The notes under the pieces: generated by a model
The model's input: only the letters and a program-made list of their open reading frames with translations
The model's database searches: none
Told to the model about the DNA's origin: nothing
From: Dipetalonema caudispina
Lineage: Eukaryota > Nematoda > Chromadorea > Rhabditida > Onchocercidae
Reading direction: 5' to 3'
DNA length: 64,000 nt
Assembly: GCA_013365325.1 (NCBI GenBank)
Contig: JABVXV010000004.1
Coordinates: 186,001 to 250,000, forward strand
Part shown: one piece after another, positions 35,101-47,830 of the stretch
How the letters are laid out: every line of letters starts with the position of its first letter
How positions within the stretch are numbered: position 1 is the stretch's first letter
Program-made: the position numbers and the translations under genes

Positions 35101-36030
35101 GAGTACCCGTTCCTCCCAATCCTCCTCCAGTTGTAGTATTCGGTGCTCCACCTGCGCCAAAAAGTCCGCCAGTTAAAGGGGTTGTAACAGTTGCTGGACT
35201 GCTGAACAAACCTAAATTACAAAACAATAAAAAGAAATTTCACTTTTTTCATCGTCAGTCACAACTTAGTATTAATAATGAAGCGCGAAGTTTAATTATA
35301 GCAGTAGTATACATACCCGTTGTTGGCTTTCCAAAAAGACTTCCGGTAACAGTAGCAGCAGGCGTAACACCAAATAAACCTGGTGTTGTTGTTACTGATG
35401 TATTGCCGAAAGATCCAGAGACCGCCGAAGTTGTAGCCACTCCAGCAGTTCCTACCAAACTACCTAAACAATAGCTCTGTAAACCAAACAAATCCTAATT
35501 AACCTCTTTTATTTAATGTGTAACTTTCCTGCGACGCTCGTAGTTTTTGCAGGTGTTCCAAATAATCCGCCAGAGGGCGCTGTGGAGCCAAATAATCCTG
35601 CAAAATATGATTATGAGTGAGGACCGCTCCGGTGACCTGAAATGACCAAACTATGACCAAATGTCTTAAAACTTCACCTGTTGGCGTTGTGGAGGCTAAA
35701 GCTAAAGATGAAGGTGCTCCAAAAGGGCCAGTACCTGGAAAAAATAATCGAGTAAACAAGAATGACTAAAATGAAAAAACTAAGACTTCTTACAGAAGAC
35801 TGAAATTTTAGAGATTTGAATTTCATGAGAACTTCTCAGGCTCTAAATTCACTTTGATTGGACTGAAATCTCGAAGTGCGGCCAAGTCAGATTACGAAAT
35901 ACATACCTGCAGTTTGTACTGTAGTTGTTGAAGTGCCAAATAATGGCTTGGATACCGCTCCGAATAAATTACCTGTGACAGGTGTTGCAGAAGCGGTAGT
36001 TCCTTGTGCGCCGAAAGTAAAACTGGACAT
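32128..36030 (-). CDS. Nucleoporin Nup58/p45 (FG nucleoporin of the Nup62 complex)
   Basis: Thirteen exons give 548 aa: 36030-35907, 35734-35678, 35597-35529, 35463-35317, 35211-34986, 34925-34774, 34731-34692, 34284-34047, 33637-33533, 33404-33287, 33054-32974, 32868-32716, 32264-32128. Nup58 sits in the central channel of the nuclear pore with Nup62 and Nup54. N-terminal FG repeats (SSFTFGAQG, NLFGAVSKPLFG, GPFGAPS, GLFG, SLFG) occupy about residues 1-190. A long coiled-coil region follows (DLFNLLRDQIKKNHEL, KILELLEKMQRDLRAAEQ, ENTVREFWEILQLLQERI). C-terminal FG repeats (GFGTSGSLFGS, PLFG, FTFGNT, GTLFGGSASKPFGR) end the protein. This FG-coil-FG order separates it from Nup62 and Nup54. The C. 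elegans counterpart is usually called npp-4. Two donors are irregular: exon 3 needs GAAAGT where GTAAGT is expected, and exon 8 appears to use a GC donor (AAG then GCTAGT). Confidence 0.88.
34641..34706 (+). repeat. Short tandem duplication at a Nup58 splice donor
   Basis: Two imperfect copies of an AAATTGTGAACC...CAGTGATA.ATTA unit lie side by side (34641-34674 and 34675-34706). The second copy contains the 3' end and donor of Nup58 exon 7 (34692-34731, minus strand), so the intron carries a decoy of the donor region. Confidence 0.6.
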
Positions 36031-36969
36031 AATTTCCCTGAAATGAGAGGTTAAATTTCGTAAACTAAGAAAGCGTAAATAAAAACAACCCTGTATGCGA
36101 CCGAAAACTTCCAACTTTGAATTAGTAGGAACCATAATCTTCCAATAATTGTCTGAAAACTTCGAATTTTAAGTCCAGCAGTTCATTCTGATCGCCTAAC
36201 CTACAAACTCTATTACTTAGAGTGGTGTTTGCGTCAGTACTAAGTAGCACTACAAGTTGGACGCGGTCGAATATATCAGATCAGCACGTTCAAAATATCC
36301 TCTTCTAAATGGACTGCGGCCAGTTTCGATATTACTTGTTAAGCATTTTACTGGAAAAATAACAAAAACCAACACTTAAGTGGTATCTTTTTTATACGTT
36401 GAATGTTTGCTGAAACCAACAAATTGGAGAGTAAGAAACAAACATCCATATCGCTCCAGAAAAGAAGAACGAAAATACAGGCATGCAATCAAATAAAACA
36501 AACATATAATAAGCTAAAAAACGAACAAACTTATAGAGTTCCTATTTTTGTAAGAAAATAAAACTTTATATGTCCTATTTATATTTACTTCATCTAATTT
36601 CATTTTTTACAATAACAGTTTCTTCTAAGTTCCTTACCTTTCACTAAGATTAAAGAAAACTGATTCCATTGTTTATGAAGCTTAAACTATATCCTGCTCA
36701 CCAATCGGAGTTGGCATATGTGATGAGCGAATAATTTGAAACGAAGATTTATGGCGTTACCCATAAAGCTTTATCAAGAGTTTTCGCTGCATTATTAAAA
36801 GGATAGAAAACCTAAAACTACAACGCAACCACATCAAAAAAAAGGGAAACTTTCTTCAGCTTCTTCCTTCAGACACTTTAACTTATTATGAAATTTGCAT
36901 AGCAAATACAGTGCACAAAACAGCAGTTCAAGCACGAAAATGAGTAAAGTACAACAACACTTGGCAACT
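36031..36969. other. Intergenic region between Nup58 and PBDC1
   Basis: No gene is seen in about 940 bp. It must contain the PBDC1 3'UTR and the Nup58 5' region, both minus strand. Confidence 0.5.
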
Positions 36970-37993
36970 CTAACAAATATTTCCTCCTTCACGTCTGATT
37001 TTTTCATGTTCCATTTTAAAACTTTCCTTATAGCTTTCATTCAAGCCTTCCTTGTTTCGTGCAATCTCCACAGCCAGGAAAATTATCTAAAAAATGTGGG
37101 GAATTGATTTTAAAACTCAAAATCAAGCTTGAGAAAAAGGAATTTAAGCGTAACCTATACACAATAATCTCGCTAGTACAATTGCATGTTAACCAATATT
37201 ACATTAGATTTCCCAAAAAAAAACATTGGTTGATCTTAACTAATAACAATGATGTTTTATCGGTTATGCTAAACTCCCACGCATATGTTGTCATTTAATA
37301 TTAAGACACAATGAGTCTTTACCATTTCCTTACTGCTACAATTTAGCCAGGCTTATTACCTTGGGAACAATAATTGTATTTGATTCGCTGTAAGCACCAT
37401 CGGCTCGTATCCTCATGATTGTTGCAAGATTATAGTCTTCTACTTCTTCTTTAAAATACTCACAAAATGTAAACCATCGTTGCTTATTTTCACCCTTTAA
37501 TTCTATTTCTGTTACCTGAAAATGATCTTACACTTTATTCATGGACAGAACATTAAAAATAAGATATCCAAGTATAATACGCACTTTATTTATTGATCCA
37601 TGTAATCAAACCAAGCTCTACCTTCTCAACATTCATCTTAGGGAAGAACTCTCGAAACTTATTGTAAATGACACTGAATTTTTTATGCATCGTTAACTCT
37701 TTGGTATTGCAAGTGAGCAGCAGACTCATATGAATATTCGCCCTTTCAGCAGCCTGTAATGTATCGCATTTATGGGTTTAACAAAGCATTCCTATTAGAA
37801 TTAAAAGGCAGAGAGGTAGAGAAAAGACGACAATAAAAAGGTCCCTGGAATTCTAATCACTCATAAAAGCAATAAATGCAATAATGACCTTAACAGCCCA
37901 AGCAATCTCGAATGAAGGATCATTAGCATATTCTGCAGCTCCATGTGAAACCTCCTCCATTGCAACGGATGAAAGCTTATCTGGTTTGGTCAT
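36970..37993 (-). CDS. PBDC1 homologue (polysaccharide biosynthesis domain-containing protein 1)
   Basis: Four exons splice in phase to 169 aa: 37993-37889, 37753-37622, 37515-37360, 37086-36970. The conserved blocks of the family are clear: YANDPSFEIAWAVKAAERA near residues 21-39, a central helical part (TKELTMHKKFSVIYNKF), KQRWFTFCEYFKEEVEDYN and NTIIVPKIIFLAVEIARNKEG. Human PBDC1 has the matching AMRAMQHAEVYYKLI, FNYGTLLRL and FFAIEIARNREG. Despite the name, no enzymatic activity is established; the yeast relative has been linked to a chaperone role. Exon 2 could also extend to 37583 with a GTGCGT donor, adding 13 residues, but the shorter form aligns better. The ATG sits one base after TTTTGCAG, a typical nematode acceptor placement for spliced-leader addition. 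Confidence 0.9.
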
Positions 37994-38427
37994 CCTGCAA
38001 AACACCAATTTCTCAGATACTTTTTCTTGTTAGGACCGCTTGTCCAAAGATTCCCTTTTACTGTGAACCAGATTCTCATTTCCACGCATGACCAAAGTGT
38101 ACTAGTATTTATGCTCAGCATTTTAGTATCAAATCATGCAAACAACATGCTACACCCCGTCATCCAGAAAAATTATCAATCTTCAGTGAGAACCATTTCC
38201 ATAAATATCACTTGCAGCTGCATAGAGAGTGCAGATACAACCGCGTTTTTCATTTCATATTCACACTTATAAAAATCACAGTCATTACTCGCCATGCAAA
38301 GCATTGGAGAAGTGAGCTTTCTAGCGTCATTCTTTTCATGAAAATAATGAGTCTCCTATTTTTGTTACGATAAAATTATAAGCGAAAAGACTTTTTATAT
38401 GTGAAACAAATACACTTTTAAAGAAAC

Positions 38428-38433
38428 TTTATT
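38428..38433 (-). terminator. Polyadenylation signal AATAAA of eS12 gene
   Basis: AATAAA on the minus strand about 50 nt beyond the eS12 stop codon, well placed for a compact 3'UTR. Confidence 0.7.
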
Positions 38434-38483
38434 GAATCAACAAAAAGATCCGTACAACACAAACAACAAACAAACAGTACGCA

Positions 38484-39558
38484 TCAGCCTTTCTTTTGAC
38501 TGTCAAAATATTCCTGAAGAAATGCGCGTGCAGCATCATCTTGGCCATAATCACGCACAACTACACACGAACACCCCACTACCTGAAATACAAATTAATC
38601 ATATGTTCAGAACGTAAACAATCTCATAAAGCCATAGGAAAAAGGAATCCGATACAATCTAGCAGTTAAGAAATTGTCGAGACATGGCTACAATAAACAC
38701 TTCTCGGATGCTTTAAGCAAGCCAAAACACCACTACCAAATATCGGGAAGTTAATGCCCACGACTTTCACCACCGAAAGCCTATATTTGGAAGGGGCTAA
38801 CGATTAGAACTACCATTTCCCTGCGACAAAAAGAACTAGTACAAGACGCTTTACAATATCGTATGGTTTGACTCATTCGAAATGAATTCACAAATCTGGC
38901 ACAGTTAAGTTCCCGGAAAATATTGCAACCTCATTGTTAATATATGCGTCAAATATGAACCTTTCGAGCTTTCCCTTCTTTATCGTACTTGCAAAGACCA
39001 ATCCACTCCCCCAGTTGTTTTTTATCCTTAATTTTAACCAGAGGTATCTGATGTTCATTGCATAATGCTTCCACCAATTTGGTATACATTGGCTCGTCAC
39101 AGTTTTCAGCCAGCACGCAAAAATATGCCTGACGCCTGAAGTTTTGGTTCAATGGCATTCAGTTATACTGATAAATTTAACAGTTTCTTAGTTCTATTCC
39201 AAATCACTATAATCGGAATTAATGAATCAAATATAAAGAATTTATTACGAAATAATAAGAGGTGTTTAAAATCGTTTCAAAGTTATACTTGTCGAGAGCT
39301 TTGGCGGCTTCATGAAGACCTTTAGCCACTCCATCCATGACGATTGCTGATTTCAAAGCTCTTCGTAGTGCAGTTTTCACGTCCAACTTCTCGTCAACTG
39401 CCACAGCTGCTTCGGTTGATGGAACCTGCACTTGAGTCTCATCTCTAAAGAACATAAAATGAAACACAATGGTCCGATCAGGTAGAATAACCTCAAACTC
39501 AGATGAAGGATATCACACTATGCAAATAAGCTATAATCACAAACCCTCCTGCTTCCAT
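38484..39558 (-). CDS. rps-12: 40S ribosomal protein eS12 (RPS-12)
   Basis: Four exons splice in phase to 147 aa: 39558-39545, 39444-39289, 39135-38961, 38582-38484. The protein belongs to the small ribosomal subunit beak. The family signature runs through the middle: [56 protein letters not shown], and [22 protein letters not shown]. The acidic, variable N-terminus ([13 protein letters not shown]) and the C-terminal ARAFLQEYF are also as expected. The first exon encodes only four complete codons plus two bases, which is typical of ribosomal protein genes with a tiny first exon. It is upstream of PBDC1 on the same strand, with about 490 bp between stop and next start. Confidence 0.96.
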
Positions 39559-39773
39559 TTCAAGCAGTTGTCCTCGATGAGTGTACCTTTGTTAACTGTC
39601 AACTGTAAACGATCCAAGCAACGCTGAAATCACTATCACAATTAATTACCAAAATACATCCAACCTCATCAAACCATCACCGCCATCCAACTTTCTCCCA
39701 AAATTGCCACATTGGTATAATGCCAGCTTCGTTTAGCAGCACAATAATGTAGCTCAAGTATACGGTGTTGCTG

Positions 39774-39858
39774 TATATGTGTGTACGTATATCACGCATG
39801 TGTGTATACGTACGTCAGTCCCTATTTGTTTTTTAGCGTGCGTATACATGTATGTGTT
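39774..39858. repeat. Alternating purine-pyrimidine tract
   Basis: Nearly unbroken TG/TA/CG alternation in two blocks (39774-39815 and 39837-39857), for example GTGTGTACGTATAT and GCGTGCGTATACATGTATGT, 220-300 bp upstream of the eS12 start. Such tracts can adopt Z-DNA or cruciform structure. A promoter role is inference. Confidence 0.6.
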
Positions 39859-41454
39859 GCTTGCTGTGGTATAGTTTCACAGTAATATACATGATAGCAT
39901 TTAGGAGTAATGAAAAATGATAGGAATCATTACAATAACCTACGATGCATGTTACCAACCCCACGTTTACCGCGACGTAAACTTTTGTAGGGAAGGTATG
40001 ATTAAAGTGCACGTTCACAGTTGTTGATGGGATGATACGTGCTATCAGATACGTCCCATCTTGCATAGTAATTTCGATCCTTGCATTTTAATATACGTTT
40101 AAGAGACACCTTTAGGAGATACGTTGTATCAGATTTTTGAAGTTGAAACGGCAGTTGATGAAATAAACGTAGGATAGTTTAAGTTTTCTTTAAATCCTAT
40201 AGAGGTATTTAATTTCTATAAAAACGATTTTATAAGATAATAGGAATGGCCCAACCTGTGATGGTTGGCTTGGAAAAGAAATGTTCCTTTCATGAGTCAG
40301 AATCAGAATTGCACAAATTTCAAGAAGCTGTTTTAGATAACCAATGTGCTGAGTAGACCTTTAAAGCTTTGATGTTTGTGGACTAGATCAAAGCGTATAT
40401 TTGAAATCTTTCGGTACATTCGAGAAACAAAACAACCTCTCAGTAACACGTCTGATTCAACAATTAACATCGAGTTTATGGATTTATTTTTGTAACTTAC
40501 TGCTGCAGATCAGAAAATCAGGGATTAGATTGAATTTACTGTAGATGGAAAATCATTTTACTGTTGGTCATCTACATAATTATATTGGAGCTCTCAAAAT
40601 TTTGCAGAGTTGTTTTAAATTTGATCTGCATTGTCATAGTGTCACATAAGTTCCTTCATTAATTAATCCTTTACAATTTTTTCTTCTCTATATTAGATAT
40701 TTCTTTACAATTTTTTTTAGCTTCAGATTACGGTAGGATTGAATAACAGACTTTTAAGATAAATTGTCGTTTAAAGAAATGAATTCATACCAATATAAAA
40801 AAACAAGGATCAGAGAGACAGCCACTTATTCTGGAAATGTTTTCATATGAGAAAAAACTCCTACTACATCATCTTCTGAACATCAGCCTCTCTTATCTCA
40901 CACTGTTGTGGAATATCCCACAATGGGAACAATATGATCGGTAACTCCGATCTCATTTGATATTTCGATGCATCCGGTTTATCTTCCAGTGTTATGAGGA
41001 TTTTATTTTTATATAGTTTGTACAATTTATAAGTCTCTTACTCTTATTGTGCATGTCACATTGTGCTATTTCGACACTGCTAACCGCTGTCAGTCTCATA
41101 CTTTATCATTTCAGGGGATTGGAAAGTAACATCTATTAACGCAGTATCTTAATATTATCAGAAACTGCAAACATGCATAAGAAGCCTCGAAGTACAAATG
41201 CTAATGACAAAGAAAATAACTGATGAGATTCTGGTAAGAATTATAAAACCATAACACTTACACTGGTTTTAAACTAATAGATGAGGCATTAATTACTGCA
41301 AGAATTACTTGTGAGTTTCGGGTACGAAATAATCAGTAATTTCTATTTGTCAGCGCTGCTCACTCCTAAATTTTTTAAAGACGCCACAAAATTGAATCCT
41401 CTGGACATCTTGATAAGTGATCTGAACGTTAGGACAAAATGTTGCATAAGTGTC
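39859..41454. other. Intergenic region
   Basis: Lies between the eS12 promoter side and the NCX 3' end. No gene is seen on either strand; ORFs are short and motif-free. Confidence 0.5.
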
Positions 41455-44400
41455 TCAAACAGAAATGTAATTGTAGGTCTGTAAAGCCGACAATAATACA
41501 TAACCTAGCCAAAGAATAACGAGAATCAAAGCACTGAGAATTTTAGGTCCTATTGGACCTCCAAGTTCCCCTTTACCAAAAAATGCCAAAACTCGTCGAG
41601 CTATTAGCAGTAGTATGCAGATTGCGGACGCAGCCATGAATATTGCAACACTGAAATTACTATGATCTAAAGAATATCAACGAACTTAAATGTGATACTG
41701 GTTGGAGGCAGCGTTATGAAATAATGATCGATTTTTGGAACAAAGAGGAATAGTCAGCGTACGTCTATTTAAGTTATGTAATAGAGTTGTACAAACCTGA
41801 AGCCTAGATTACCAGCGTTGACTACAAATAGTTCATTTCTGATGGACCAATATACGGCAGCAATAGTCCACGGTAATCCAAGTCCAAGGAATACGTTTAC
41901 CGCATTGGAACCAGTTATGTTGCCGATAGCATTATCTGCTGTGACATCCTAAATGTTTTTTAAAATTTCAACAGAAATAATGCAGTGATATCTGCGTCGG
42001 CAAACCCAATTTTTGTAAATCAAAACAGTTACATTTCCTAGAAGAAATATGGTTGAAGAATTTCTCCCTAGCAATATGAAGAACTTGGAAGAACTTTGAT
42101 GATAAGTCAGTAGAAATATTGAACGAACGGCCCAGGTAAGGAAGTAGAAGATGTGCAAATGGAAGAAAGACAAAAAAGCAATAAACATACATTTTGAGCG
42201 GCAATCTTTGATGCAAATGTATCCGGTAGACTAGTACCTAACGCAACCAAAGTTGTCGCTGTAACAGCATCTTTTAAGCCAATCATGCAACCAAGTATGC
42301 TTGCCAGGTCGCCTGAATCCATAGCTTTTAAATCGATTTTTTTCTCAAAAATTCACCACTGTACAAATATAACAACAGAAGAAGATTGTTTCCAACCGCT
42401 AAACATTCGAAAATGAAGAAAACAGAACTGACCTATGATGGCAGTAATGAAACCAATCAAAACTAGTGCACAAAAGAAGGCCAACCATCCACCTAGAATT
42501 GTGGTTGGGGGAATTAGAGCTGCCATAATTTTCCATGGAAATGACAAAATGTGCAATACACAATCTAGCAATGTGGCATTCTCAATATCACCAGCATTGA
42601 TACTTGTCGCTTGGATGAGCTGAAAAGTTGAAATGGTAGTTTAGATTAGTAAAATGCAACGGTTGGAGGTTGCGATTCCTGAGCAATTTTACGAAATGTT
42701 TCGGTATTTACTCATCTTTTAAAGTTTAATATTTGAATATCAATTATGAAAAAGAGCTTACATGTTCGAGCCATGTATTAGACTTGTACGTCACTTGCTT
42801 GAAGTAATATGATGTCAGTTTTCGAACATTCGTTATATTTTTCAATACATTATCATCACAAATAATTGTAACTACGGCACATTTATTAGGCCCAATTGTT
42901 ACTCCTGAAAATTGCTTTTCAAAAATGACATTTATTCAATTGATATGTAGAAGTTTGATTGTCGAACTCTTCGAAAAAAAAAGCAATAATCACTACCTTT
43001 CTATCATTAGTTAAATTTGTTACAATCAGTAGTACTTACCCCCTGTAGAAGAAGTAAGATGTATATTGAACGTTTCATCTTTCTCTTCATTCATATCGTC
43101 ATATATTTTCACGTCGATATACTTCTCGTACTCATTACCCACAAACGTCAGCACTCCGTCACTAATATCTTTGTAATCTTTATCACACTTGGCTGTAACA
43201 GCTTCTGTTTCATAATATACATTGAAAGTGTGTTCATTATGCTGACCAAGACAGGTAACGAAAGCTCGTATGTATTTCTGATTTTCTTTTACAACCTGAA
43301 ACGGAAATCTATAAGCGAATCAATCAATATTTTCATATTTACTTGTTACAAGTAAAAACGTGCTCTCAAGTAATTCCAAAGAAGTCTTACATAATTGTTT
43401 TTGACGAAATGTACCATCGGTTTATTGATCAAAGTTGAAGAATTATCGATGACTTGAACCCTTGCCACATTTGTCTCCCCAATCATATTTTCCTGATCGC
43501 TTTCAAGCTGTAAATTGATGGAAAATAAAACTGATGAAATTTAATTACTGTAATCAGTGATATACTACAGGAAATGGAGTAGTAGAAATATTACCTGATA
43601 GTTTCGGTTTTTTACGCTTAGCAAGTGCAAATTATGCTACTAGCAGTGATGATATTTACATTTGCAATTGGCAAATAAAAAAGTTTAACGTACTGAAGTT
43701 ATGAAGCTGTGATACTTGTGGATTCGGAAAATCGAGAGCAATTACATTGCTGGAATTATTCCTACCTATAAAATTTCCTACCAGTTTCAAACAAACGTAG
43801 AATACATCACCAGATTGCCATTTTGCATCTTGCACTAAATCTATATAGATTTCCTTGACCATTTCGCCAGATTTAAACTGTACCTAAATTATACCGATTT
43901 CTGTGAATTGGAACTTTACAATGAGTTAGAATCTTTTTCGACAAAATTTCTCAAATTCCTTACAAGTTCATTTTTAATTCAAGAGAAAGGTTATTTGGAA
44001 ATCCTGGTTTCATCCCAATGATTCCGTGCAGTATTTTTAATTTTTAAAAGACATTTTATTAAAAATTACGGTTTCCGATTTCGAAAGAAAATGAAGATCC
44101 TTCTTGGCTACACCATTTTTCGTCGAATAGCGAAATGCAACTGTTTTGTCGGTTGACTCATGTCGAATAACCTTCAGATGATGGCAAATTTTTAATAATC
44201 TTGCGCAAACATAAACTTCCTATATAGGAAATATCAATTACTTGAATAATGCAAGTTTTGTCATGGATTTCTGATATCGCATTACCTCACCAAAATCTAC
44301 AAGAATATCAGGTAATATATGTCATAATTTTACTTTAACACGGATATGTTTAAACTTTCTGACAAAAGTCTTGCTGCGAAATCGTTGTGTTCAACGGAAT

Positions 44401-46881
44401 TATTCGCTAATCAAAATATCAATGGCAATTGCCATACTTATTAAAATACTATAAGATTAAGAACCCACCCTTAACATAACTTTATCACTTCCTTTAGCAA
44501 TCGAATATACGCGAGCCGAAAATTCTATCACCTCTCCATCTGCAACTTAAAGGTTAAATTACTGAGTAGCAATATGATGGAAATATATTTAGAATTTCTG
44601 GAAACAACATAATAATTCACTTATTGGTGTTTTTTTTGCCATATCAGTCTCTTGCAACATTCTTTTGGAATCCCATTCCAAATTTGTTTTTCGAATGGCA
44701 GCAGCCAGTCTACGTATCACTTGTAGGCGATACCACAAAGAGCCACGATTCTGAAATTCATCATTTTTTGCACCCTAAAATGACACTGAGAAGTCAAACA
44801 AGTTATAATCTTGAATCTGCAATACATAATATCGAATCTCTGAAACAAAGATCAAAGCAACGCCTTTGCTGCAGATCTAAAATGATCCACATAATAAAAT
44901 AAAATATTCATCGTATCCTCAAATTTCGTTACTTCACTTCTAACCCATCTTGTTGCACATGTATAAATCGAACAATTAAATTTGCTGGGTTTAAAATTCC
45001 ATCGAACGCACAGAATATTAAAATACCTGCATGTCCCTTAATCTGGAAGCCAATAATTTGGATTGCTCATCCGGTGAGAGATTTGGATAAACTCGTGAAA
45101 TCCATTGTAATATATAATGTAATGTTTTGTGATCGCTTACTTCACTCGTTCCTTTGACCTGGAAAAAATTAAAAAGAACGATCGCTTCAACTGGTAAGCA
45201 CGAATCGATGAGAAATGAATTCAAAAATTAAAAAATAGTAACAATTAACGTAAACTTATCCAGGGTATTTCAACACTTCTATCAGTGATTTTAAAGGCTT
45301 CTAGAACAATTCTAAAGATTAGTTGACGATAGTACCATATTATTTTCGAATTCCATTTCGTCAGCAAATTTTTTTAGATAAGTATCAATATCGTCGTGTT
45401 TTTCATCATCTGTACCATCAATTTGATACTCCTCGTTCAGACAAGCTTTATCACGTCTCCAAATTTTGATATCCACCAAGTATGCAACAATTATTAAGAT
45501 GAAAAAGAAACCGAAAGTCATCAATGCTTCCCATAGCTCTACTACGTTTGGCGATATTACAACAAGTATCTGAAAGGAAGTTTGAGAAATTCTTTCAGAA
45601 TAATTCACTACGATTTGAAAGTATCAGCAACCATTTGATGATAAAAAGATGAAACAAAATATATTCCGAAATCTACAAAACAAATTAACACATTTCTCCG
45701 TGTTAATCAGCCATTCGGGAACAAAGGATATTCTAACCAGAAATGGATCCTTCACAACTGAAGTTGAGTGCCTTTCAGTAATTTTATACAACTACCTTAT
45801 CGGCATGTCATTGTGTTATCATTGAGGAAAACTTTGATTAGTGCATACTTTACCGAAGAGAGATAATCTGTCAAGAAAGTGATAAAATACGAAAATGTAC
45901 CAAGTATAATCTCTAAAATCAGTGAAATCTTACAATTAAGAGCCAAATATATGCCAAACAACTAAAAAATGACGTGGTGCCAAAAACGAATGTCTCCTGA
46001 ACTCGTTTAACTGTTGGCGATGGTACAGCTAAGATACATACGGCTGTGATACATAACAAATTAAATGCTGCAGAACCTGTAAAAGTATGTTTTCTTGGCC
46101 AAGGAATTGAAAGAAATTTGCTTAAATCTGTGGAAAGAAAAGAAAAATTTTCTGAGTTTTCTTAAGATCTTATGCAAATCTCCAAAGTCTATCAGAAATA
46201 CTTTTTTATAATTGACAAATTTAGGACGAAAAAAAGGTATTTCTGGCAACGAACCAATGATAGTGCCAGGTCCAAGATCACCAATCCGAAAATGATTGGC
46301 TGTAATTTCGATTACTGAAAGCAAGATTTCCGGCGCACTACTCCCCAGTGCCTAAACAGCGCAATTTTTGTAATTTGATGAATAAAATATATTATATTAC
46401 ACAGGCCTGATGTTATAATAAATAAAAAATATCTAAATTCAAGACATACCATTAAACTTAAATTGGCAACAGTTGGATTCCAAACACGTACTTCTACGCC
46501 TTCTTCCGAATCAGCGATTTTATATGTTGTGTTTCTTGTCGGGTGTTTTAACTTAACTTTTCTGAAATATGCCAGTGAATCGCTCACTTATCAAAACAAT
46601 TCCTGAAGATTATATTATTGAAACTTACTAATCAATTTCGAAGTCTTTTTAATTCAAGAAAAAGTTGGGCAACTTAATACAACAAACCTAGTTGATGATG
46701 TAATTCTTTCGATAGAGCACATGAAGACATCTGCAACGATCGCAGTGCCTAAGAAGCAATATAGCAAAGCCAGAAAGTATAAGATATCATTAGATAAGGA
46801 GGTTAATGCTGCTGATATGATGATACCATTCTTGCATGCTTCTTCTGTCGAATTCTTCAATCGTTCAAATTGATCATTCAT
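41455..46881 (-). CDS. NCX-type Na+/Ca2+ exchanger
   Basis: Seventeen exons splice in phase to 851 aa: 46881-46688, 46561-46450, 46351-46255, 46076-45934, 45569-45336, 45158-45027, 44750-44621, 44545-44469, 44219-44070, 43883-43782, 43507-43391, 43295-43040, 42904-42762, 42619-42433, 42324-42191, 41948-41797, 41650-41455. The protein exchanges three Na+ for one Ca2+ across the plasma membrane. The alpha-1 repeat has [12 protein letters not shown] (residues 103-114) and [11 protein letters not shown]; the alpha-2 repeat has [13 protein letters not shown] (719-731) and [17 protein letters not shown]. Between them lies the large cytoplasmic loop with two Calx-beta domains ([36 protein letters not shown]). 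Transmembrane helices flank each repeat. The N-terminus lacks an obvious cleaved signal peptide, so a further upstream exon is possible. C. elegans has three NCX genes (ncx-1 to ncx-3); I cannot say which is the orthologue. Confidence 0.93.
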
Positions 46882-47830
46882 GATTGCTCTTCTCTTTTTT
46901 GATACTCTTTCTGGAAAAACAATTAAATTTCTAATTTTGTTCTTTTATTGGTTAGAGTTCCGCTTTTATTTTCTTATTTATTAACTCAGATTTATTGCAG
47001 ATATACAGTGGGGCACACGATACGACGCCTCGACAAATATCTTCGTCTAGACGAAGAATGTATGATTAATACTGGAATAATCATAAAAATTTATGAAATT
47101 CCTTAGAAGCTACGGATAGGAGAAATCATAGCTCCGATATAATCAAAATTTACAGGAAAAGTTATTGAATTTTATGCCTTAAGAGAAAGAGCTGTAAATG
47201 CGGAGAAAAAGCTAAAAGAAAGAGAAAAGAAAAGGACAATGATTTCAGTGCTAGCCATTGTTGAAGTATCAGCTTGGATTCATTTTGATTTTTTTGCAAG
47301 AATGGAAATCTATCCGACGTATCTGAAGCAAATTTGTAAATTATATGGGGTTGATTTTCAAATGGATCGAAAATTAAAAAAATCTCATAGAAAAAATCGT
47401 TTTTCACACACCGATAAATTTGAAATCCGTTTGGAAGATACATTAGTATTCCTTCACATTTGCTTAATTTTGATAAATTTTTTCTTGTAGCAGGCAGGAT
47501 ACGTGTCAATGTGATATCCGTCTGCAAAGGTCAAGCAGATAAAAATTTTGCATTTCTGAAAATAGTGACGTAAATTATTTGTCGCGTAAGGCTTATTTAG
47601 GTATTTTTTAAATAAAACAAAGGTTGAATCTCTCAAAACAAATTCTCAATTTTGACTATGTCTTCTTTGTTGACTGGCAAGCTACATTATCCCTCCAATT
47701 TGCAAGGGATTGTTCAGGTGTATTTTGTAACAGTTTCGTATCAGGTATAAGTTGAAAAAGCAATGTAAATGTGTATATCAACATCGTGTAACATTCAACT
47801 AATAAATACGCTGTTGAAAAGATTAAAAAC

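Noticed and set aside
43017..43355. 112-codon plus-strand ORF
   Set aside because: Antisense to NCX exon 12 (43040-43295), whose frame and splice sites are well supported.
44624..44902. 92-codon plus-strand ORF
   Set aside because: Antisense to NCX exon 7; no motif of its own.
47162..47527. ORFs on both strands between NCX and the hidden gene
   Set aside because: Overlapping opposite-strand frames without motifs; neither has a convincing start or splice context.
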